NCBI GenBank assembly: GCA_019058135.1
Contig: JAHLWE010000310.1
Location: 1-19,754 of the forward strand
Length of the DNA stretch: 19,754 bases
DNA from: Promethearchaeota archaeon
Lineage (GTDB): Archaea; Asgardarchaeota; Lokiarchaeia; Sigyniarchaeales; SOKP01
Direction: 5' to 3'
Under the pieces are notes generated by a model. That model made no database searches, had not been told where the DNA came from, and was given only the letters and a program-made list of their open reading frames with translations. Positions 15,755-19,754 of this stretch are shown here, one piece after another (position 1 is the first letter of the stretch; each line of letters opens with the position of its first letter). Position numbers and translations under genes: made by a program.

Positions 15755-15760
15755 CCCCTC
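15755..15760 (-). promoter_or_regulatory. Shine-Dalgarno (GAGGGG) deciding the CTG start of rubredoxin
   Basis: GAGGGG on the minus strand lies eight bases before CTG at 15746, where an initiator codon is expected from rubredoxin homology. No other start-like codon in the frame has such a site. Confidence 0.55.
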
Positions 15761-15878
15761 GTATATTTTCTATTATAATTATTATGAAATTTAAATTTCT
15801 AAATATTAAAAATATTAAGACTATAAATTAATAAAATAATAGATATTTATTGTTTTATTTTTACAGGGACTTTGGTTT

Positions 15879-17099
15879 TTATTCTAATAATTTATTAATC
15901 TCTTCTTTATTAACATTTAAATTTATATTCTTATTTAGAAATGGAATTGATTTTGTTTCTCCAAAAAGAATTGCTCCTTTTAATTTATTATCCTTTAAAA
16001 CGAATTTTTGATAGCAGCAATTATCTTTATCAACTTTTTTTAGAATCTCCCATCCAATATCCTCTTCTTGTGAAGGATCAAATATTCCAATAGATGTTAA
16101 ATCAATTCCAACAATTTTTAGAGTGGTTTTTGGAGTAGTTCCTTTATATTGAATCTCTTTTTTATTTAAAACAGATGCTGCAACAATTCTTGATTGCTCA
16201 ATACAGGCAGGAATTATCCCCCATGTTTGAGATTTGTATTCTATCACATCACCAACAGCAAAAATGTCTTTATCGCTTGTTTGTAAAAATTCATTGACAA
16301 TAATACCTCGATTCTGATGAATTTTAGCTTTTTCTGCTAGCTCGGTTCTTGGTCTTATTCCTGCTTGAATTAATACAGTATCGGCTTCAATTTCAGGTCC
16401 GTCCTTTATCTTTATTCCTTCAACGGAATCAGCTCCTAAAATTTCCTCAGTTGCAGCATTTAATATAACTTTTATTCCCATTTTTTCAATTTCAGCTTTT
16501 AACATCTCTGCGCATTCATCGTCTAATTGACGAGGTAAAAGCCTTGGAAAAAATTCAACTATCGTTGTGTCAAGATTGCAATTTTTGATTTGTTTTGCCA
16601 ATTCTAAACCCAATAACCCCCCCCCAATTATGATCGCCTTCTTAGCATTATTTACTTTAATATAATTCTGTATTTCTATGGCATCATCAATATTGCGTAA
16701 AGTAAAAACTCCTTTTTTTAATAGTTCAACTGCGTTTTTAATTGGAGGAATATTAGGTTTGCTTCCAGTTGCAATAATTAACTTATCATATTGAATAAAT
16801 TCTTTTTGACCTTCAAGAATGATGTGCTTTTGTCTTGGATGAATTCCCACAACTTTCTTTGCTAAAATTAATTTAATATTTTTCTTACTATACCAATCTT
16901 CCTTAAAAACTACAATATCATCGATTGATACTTGTTCTGGGATAAGTTCAGGTAATTTAGGTCTGGAATAATACGGAAGCCTCTCTTCAGTTATTATTTT
17001 AATATCTACGCTTTTATCAATATTTCTAATATTTTGAGCAGAAAATGTACCTGCGACTCCATTACCGATAATAATTACTTTCATACTATAAATATTCAT
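15879..17099 (-). CDS. NAD(P)H:rubredoxin oxidoreductase-like FAD flavoprotein
   Basis: A 406-residue pyridine-nucleotide-disulfide-type oxidoreductase without the redox-active disulfide, as in NADH:rubredoxin oxidoreductases and the nitrite-reductase/ferredoxin-reductase relatives. The FAD fold begins with IIIGNGVAGTFSAQ (GNGVAG at 12-17), the early PYYSRPKLPE segment is typical, the NAD(P) site is IIIGGGLLGLELA (GGGLLG at 159-164), and IFAVGDV (279-285) contacts FAD. A C-terminal domain of about 80 residues follows. Rubredoxin specificity is inferred from the rubredoxin gene 132 bases downstream and the flavodiiron gene beyond it. Met1 at 17099 fits a leaderless start because a TATA-like box lies 27 bases upstream; Met6 at 17084 matches homologs equally well. 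The Gly-Gly-Gly of the NAD(P) site is encoded by nine consecutive G residues (16617-16625). Confidence 0.92.
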   Translation of the reverse strand: MNIYSMKVIIIGNGVAGTFSAQNIRNIDKSVDIKIITEERLPYYSRPKLPELIPEQVSIDDIVVFKEDWYSKKNIKLILAKKVVGIHPRQKHIILEGQKEFIQYDKLIIATGSKPNIPPIKNAVELLKKGVFTLRNIDDAIEIQNYIKVNNAKKAIIIGGGLLGLELAKQIKNCNLDTTIVEFFPRLLPRQLDDECAEMLKAEIEKMGIKVILNAATEEILGADSVEGIKIKDGPEIEADTVLIQAGIRPRTELAEKAKIHQNRGIIVNEFLQTSDKDIFAVGDVIEYKSQTWGIIPACIEQSRIVAASVLNKKEIQYKGTTPKTTLKIVGIDLTSIGIFDPSQEEDIGWEILKKVDKDNCCYQKFVLKDNKLKGAILFGETKSIPFLNKNINLNVNKEEINKLLE

Positions 17100-17122
17100 A
17101 TTTTGCTTTTTTAGAATTACTG

Positions 17123-17130
17123 TTATAAAA
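17123..17130 (-). promoter_or_regulatory. TATA-like box for the rubredoxin reductase gene (leaderless start)
   Basis: TTTTATAA on the minus strand is centred about 27 bases before ATG at 17099, the distance expected between an archaeal TATA box and the transcription start. No Shine-Dalgarno precedes either candidate ATG, consistent with a leaderless mRNA. Confidence 0.4.
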
Positions 17131-17232
17131 ATTAAGATTTTGAATTATAATATTTTGATTTAAATAAAATAAAGGAGAATGAACATGTTCGCAATAAAAA
17201 ATAAAACACTCATATTTCTATAAATTATTAGT

Positions 17233-18015
17233 ATGACGGAAATAAAAAATAAACAAAAAGTAACTAGAAAAATAATTAAGATTGATGAGGATTTATGTAC
17301 TGGTTGCGGACAGTGTGTCATAGCTTGTGCTGAAGGTGCGCTTAAAATAATTGATGGAAAAGCAAAAATAGTAAGCGAAATATATTGTGACGGACTTGGT
17401 GCGTGCATTGGTGAATGTCCTGAAGGAGCACTGACTATAGAGGAGCGAGAATCGTTAGAATTTGACGAGGAAGTGACGGAAGAATATTTACAAAATCTCA
17501 ACAAGGAAGAATTATTAGGTTCCCGTTCTGAAACGCAGAATAATCCCTCACATTCACACCAGTGTTCATGTCCATCAGCGAATACGATAGTATATCATAA
17601 AGAATGGGAAGAATCCGACATCAGCGATGAAATTCCTTCTGCCTTGAGACAATGGCCAACAAAACTAACATTAGTAAATCCAAGTGCTCCATTTTTCAAC
17701 AATAAAGAATTACTCTTTGTTTCTGACTGCGCCCCCTTCGCGTTCGGGGATTTTCATAGAAAACTCTTAAAAGGTAAGCCAATAGTTACAGTATGTCCAA
17801 TGTTAAGCTTTAGCGAAACGGAATTAGAAAAATTCGAACAGATTTTGAATTTAAATCCTATTAAAAAGATTAATTTTATCTTGATGGATGTTCCTTGCTG
17901 CCAGAAAATCAAATTGTTCTTAGATCCGATATTTGCAAAAATTGATAGGAAGATAACCCTAAAGGAAACAATAATAGGGCGTGATGGAAATATCTTAAGA
18001 CAGGGGAAAATTTAA
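17233..18015 (+). CDS. Ferredoxin-domain (4Fe-4S) electron-transfer protein with an additional Cys-rich region
   Basis: A 260-residue protein. Residues 15-70 form a bacterial-type ferredoxin: a complete first site with Cys22, Cys25, Cys28 and Cys32 (LCTGCGQCVIACAEGA), then CDGLGACIGECPEGA with Cys52, Cys58 and Cys62, where Leu55 replaces the usual second Cys. The second site therefore has three obvious ligands, or borrows one from elsewhere. After an acidic linker come a CSCP motif (111-114), Cys166, Cys188 and a Cys222-Cys223 pair in DVPCCQKI. This resembles a recurring but functionally undefined anaerobe family of 4Fe-4S proteins. It is divergent from the rubredoxin reductase gene and its stop overlaps that of the convergent regulator gene. 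ATG at 17233 has no Shine-Dalgarno; a leaderless start is likely. Confidence 0.85.
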   Translation: MTEIKNKQKVTRKIIKIDEDLCTGCGQCVIACAEGALKIIDGKAKIVSEIYCDGLGACIGECPEGALTIEERESLEFDEEVTEEYLQNLNKEELLGSRSETQNNPSHSHQCSCPSANTIVYHKEWEESDISDEIPSALRQWPTKLTLVNPSAPFFNNKELLFVSDCAPFAFGDFHRKLLKGKPIVTVCPMLSFSETELEKFEQILNLNPIKKINFILMDVPCCQKIKLFLDPIFAKIDRKITLKETIIGRDGNILRQGKI

Positions 18016-18668
18016 CCCTCAAACAATACCTTTTTTTTAATTATTTTTCTAAGCATAACAGAAAGTGTGGATTTTGATTTTCCAAGTTGGTTTGCTAATT
18101 CTTCTAAGGATATTTTTCTCGGAACTTCGAAAAATCCTAAATTAATTGCTTTATTGAGAATTTCTGATTCTTGGAAACTTAATTTATTCTTATCATCATC
18201 AAGATTATAAGGTGAATTTCCAATTCGCAGTAGTGAAAAATTAATATCTTTCTCTTCAAACAGCGTAAGTAGATCGTCTATTCGTTTTCTGGTTGATATT
18301 ATCTTCCAGACCCCATATCCCTCTCGTACTCTAACGGGAAAATTAATAAGCACCCCACATTTAATAACACCGTACAGTAAGTAGGGATCTTTTGTTTTGA
18401 CATTAAATTGAACTCTATTTTCTTCTCTCTCTAAAATACTAAATTCGAAAATTGATGGATGATTTTTTATTTCTTCTATAATTTGTTCAATTTTATAGTG
18501 AATAATTTCAATTATCGCGTTTCCAACGGATTTTTCAAAGTCATACGGCAAAAAATTTAATATGTCAATTTTTACATTGGTATATTTTTTAGAAATTTCG
18601 GAGATCCATAATTGTTCTGGAAATTTTATCCTAATCCTTGCTAAACTCGGTTTATTTTTATCCATCAT
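18012..18668 (-). CDS. Bat-type (HTH_10) transcriptional regulator
   Basis: A 218-residue archaeal regulator. The C-terminal 163-213 region is a bacterio-opsin-activator-type helix-turn-helix: LSFQESEILNKAINLGFFEV, then RKISLEELANQLGKSKSTLS, then VMLRKIIKK. The N-terminal 160 residues look like the variable Bat-family sensing domain and contain only one Cys (Cys104), so no metal centre is obvious. The stop codon overlaps that of the convergent ferredoxin-domain gene within a shared TTAA. The gene is divergent from the iron-sulfur flavoprotein gene across a 95-base gap holding an imperfect palindrome, so regulation of itself and that neighbour is a reasonable guess. The double ATG (MMDKN) leaves the exact start open by one codon. 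Confidence 0.85.
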   Translation of the reverse strand: MMDKNKPSLARIRIKFPEQLWISEISKKYTNVKIDILNFLPYDFEKSVGNAIIEIIHYKIEQIIEEIKNHPSIFEFSILEREENRVQFNVKTKDPYLLYGVIKCGVLINFPVRVREGYGVWKIISTRKRIDDLLTLFEEKDINFSLLRIGNSPYNLDDDKNKLSFQESEILNKAINLGFFEVPRKISLEELANQLGKSKSTLSVMLRKIIKKKVLFEG

Positions 18669-18763
18669 TAAATATTAAATCCTGGATATTAATAATTTTT
18701 CTAAAATCCACCGAAAAAGAATGTTGTAAAAATAAATAAAAGAAAAAATACAAATTATAAATT

Positions 18764-19369
18764 ATGGTTGAAAATAAAAACTTGTTATTAGGAATATGCG
18801 GTAGTCCAAGAAATCAAGCTACAGAATTCTCCGTAAGATATGCTTTAAATTATGCCACTGAGAAATTTGGATTCGAAACAGAATTTTGGACTGTCAGGGG
18901 AAAGAAAATTGGCTTTTGTACCCATTGCGATTATTGTATTCGGGAGAAAAAGGGTTGCGTACAAAAAGATGATTTACAGGAGCTTTATCCCAAGTTAGAA
19001 AACGCAAAATATTTTTTATTTGGAACTCCAGTATTTCAAGGGAATCTATCCGCACAATTAAAAGCAGTTATGGACCGTTGTAGAGCGATAATTGCCAAAA
19101 AGCCTGAAGTCTTCTGGGATAAGATTGGAATAGCGTTAGCTCTTGGGGGAGATAGGAACGGAGGACAAGAACCTGCCATTAGAACAATTTTGGACTTTTA
19201 TATACAAAATGGCATAATTACGGTTTCTGGTGGTGCTTTTGGAGCAAATTTAGGTGCTTGCTTATGGTCAAAAGACCTAGGAAAAAAAGGTGTTGAGAAA
19301 GACAAAGAAGGTCTAAGAGCTATCAAAAAAGTAGTTAATAAAATGGCAAAATTAAAAGAAAAAAATTAA
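18764..19369 (+). CDS. Iron-sulfur flavoprotein (NADPH-dependent FMN reductase fold)
   Basis: A 201-residue flavodoxin-fold protein of the archaeal/anaerobe iron-sulfur flavoprotein family. GICGSPRNQATEFSV (10-24) is the FMN phosphate loop. Cys52, Cys55, Cys58 and Cys65 (CTHCDYCIREKKGC) form the compact motif binding a 4Fe-4S cluster close to FMN. GTPVFQGNLSAQLKAVMDR and ALGGDRNGGQEPAI complete the family pattern. Relatives are dimers that take electrons from ferredoxin and have been linked to O2/H2O2 reduction in methanogens; that role is only inferred here. ATG at 18764 lacks a Shine-Dalgarno, while an AT-rich TATA-like stretch about 29 bases upstream suggests a leaderless mRNA. It is divergent from the Bat-type regulator. 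Confidence 0.92.
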   Translation: MVENKNLLLGICGSPRNQATEFSVRYALNYATEKFGFETEFWTVRGKKIGFCTHCDYCIREKKGCVQKDDLQELYPKLENAKYFLFGTPVFQGNLSAQLKAVMDRCRAIIAKKPEVFWDKIGIALALGGDRNGGQEPAIRTILDFYIQNGIITVSGGAFGANLGACLWSKDLGKKGVEKDKEGLRAIKKVVNKMAKLKEKN

Positions 19370-19392
19370 AAAATATAAAAATCCGATAAATC

Positions 19393-19686
19393 CTAATCTA
19401 GAAAGAGTTTTTTAACTTCTCTTTCTCGTAATCCGGAAATGCCCCATAGTTCCTTAAACCAATATTTACCTTTGTGTATGACAGCAGGAGTATTTACAAT
19501 ACAGCCATCAGCATCACAAAAAGTGCCTACAAAATTTGGATCATGTAATAATTGTTGAATAAATTCTTTATCTTCAATATCTTGGTGAATATAATTAACA
19601 CTATTCTTTTTTAGCCAAGCCTCTAATTCTTTACAACGGTGGCATCCTTCTTTAGTAATAATAATTGGAATTTTTGATTCTGTCAT
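19393..19686 (-). CDS. Glutaredoxin/thioredoxin-like protein with a CHRC site
   Basis: A 97-residue thioredoxin-fold protein. The active-site pair is Cys15/Cys18 in TKEGCHRCKELEAWL, placed after a first beta strand as in glutaredoxins. NTPAVIHKGKYW supplies the cis-Pro (Pro67). YIHQDIEDKEFI resembles the short glutaredoxin strand-helix region. A second Cys pair, Cys57/Cys62 in TFCDADGCIVN, just before the cis-Pro is unusual and could form a disulfide or bind metal. It likely serves thiol-disulfide exchange; partners are unknown. It converges on the iron-sulfur flavoprotein gene with a 23-base gap. A TATA-like box about 25 bases before ATG at 19686 points to a leaderless transcript. Confidence 0.85.
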   Translation of the reverse strand: MTESKIPIIITKEGCHRCKELEAWLKKNSVNYIHQDIEDKEFIQQLLHDPNFVGTFCDADGCIVNTPAVIHKGKYWFKELWGISGLREREVKKLFLD

Positions 19687-19707
19687 AGATAGAAATTATT
19701 CAAATAA

Positions 19708-19733
19708 CTATAAAAAAGTATTATGTACTTTTT
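19708..19733 (-). promoter_or_regulatory. TATA-like box overlapped by a palindrome, upstream of the glutaredoxin-like gene
   Basis: On the minus strand TTTTTTATAG (19717-19708) is centred about 25 bases before the ATG at 19686. The same place holds a perfect 8-base inverted repeat, AAAAAGTA and TACTTTTT (19713-19720 and 19726-19733), around a 5-base centre. The TACTTTT/AAAAGTA pattern recurs once more at the window's end. The overlap with the TATA box is what a repressor operator would look like, but low complexity weakens the case. Confidence 0.35.
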
Positions 19734-19754
19734 ATAATTATTTTATAAAAGTAT

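Noticed and set aside
17160..17504. Minus-strand frame of 114 codons opposite the ferredoxin-domain gene
   Set aside because: The plus strand encodes clear ferredoxin Cys motifs here; the Ser-rich antisense peptide and its hydrophobic tail are by-products.
1..19754. Searched by eye for tRNA, rRNA, CRISPR repeats, transposases and riboswitch-like leaders
   Set aside because: No cloverleaf, regularly spaced repeats, transposase motifs or long structured leaders were found; all gaps are short, under about 250 bases, and AT-rich.

Overview
The window is an AT-rich, densely packed stretch of what is most likely an archaeal genome. Archaeal traits include a two-subunit 2-oxoacid:ferredoxin oxidoreductase, a flavodiiron protein with its rubredoxin partners, an acyl-CoA dehydrogenase fused to rubredoxin, an iron-sulfur flavoprotein, a Bat-type (HTH_10) regulator and several TATA-like boxes sitting about 25-30 bp before start codons (leaderless promoters). 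Low GC, N-glycosylation-rich surface proteins and the acyl-CoA dehydrogenase-rubredoxin fusion would fit an anaerobic Asgard archaeon such as a Lokiarchaeia member, but that placement is inference. No rRNA, tRNA, CRISPR array or transposase was seen.

Layout. 1-158: the end of a + strand gene. 269-4689 (minus): a thiol/flavin redox run with a broken bacterioferritin-comigratory-type peroxiredoxin, a nitroreductase, a full-length DUF255 thioredoxin-domain protein, and an uncharacterised protein with a weak nucleotidyltransferase-like motif. 4878-9481: a three-gene ABC cassette (membrane-tethered ATPase, ABC-2 permease, surface-anchored LamG-like protein; 5313-9125) bordered by two gene wrecks, a short-chain dehydrogenase remnant and a DUF255 protein truncated before its CxxC. 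9485-10069: a second nitroreductase, closely similar to the first, so the nitroreductase-DUF255 pair exists twice, once on each side of the ABC cassette.

10270-17099 (all minus; transcription order is the reverse of coordinates): NAD(P)H:rubredoxin oxidoreductase-like flavoprotein, a 44-residue rubredoxin, flavodiiron protein, acyl-CoA dehydrogenase with a C-terminal rubredoxin domain, then the alpha(gamma-fused) and beta subunits of a 2-oxoacid:ferredoxin oxidoreductase. Together they read as a rubredoxin-centred electron-transfer module able to carry electrons from NAD(P)H, and perhaps directly from acyl-CoA, to a soluble O2/NO reductase. Two genes here have no ATG/GTG/TTG start: the rubredoxin appears to start at CTG and the alpha subunit at ATT, each with a good Shine-Dalgarno sequence. 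An ordinary gene finder would miss the first and truncate the second.

17233-19686: a ferredoxin-domain protein (+), a Bat-type regulator (-), an iron-sulfur flavoprotein (+) and a glutaredoxin-like protein (-). They form a small redox/regulatory group with divergent promoter regions and a palindrome over the last promoter.
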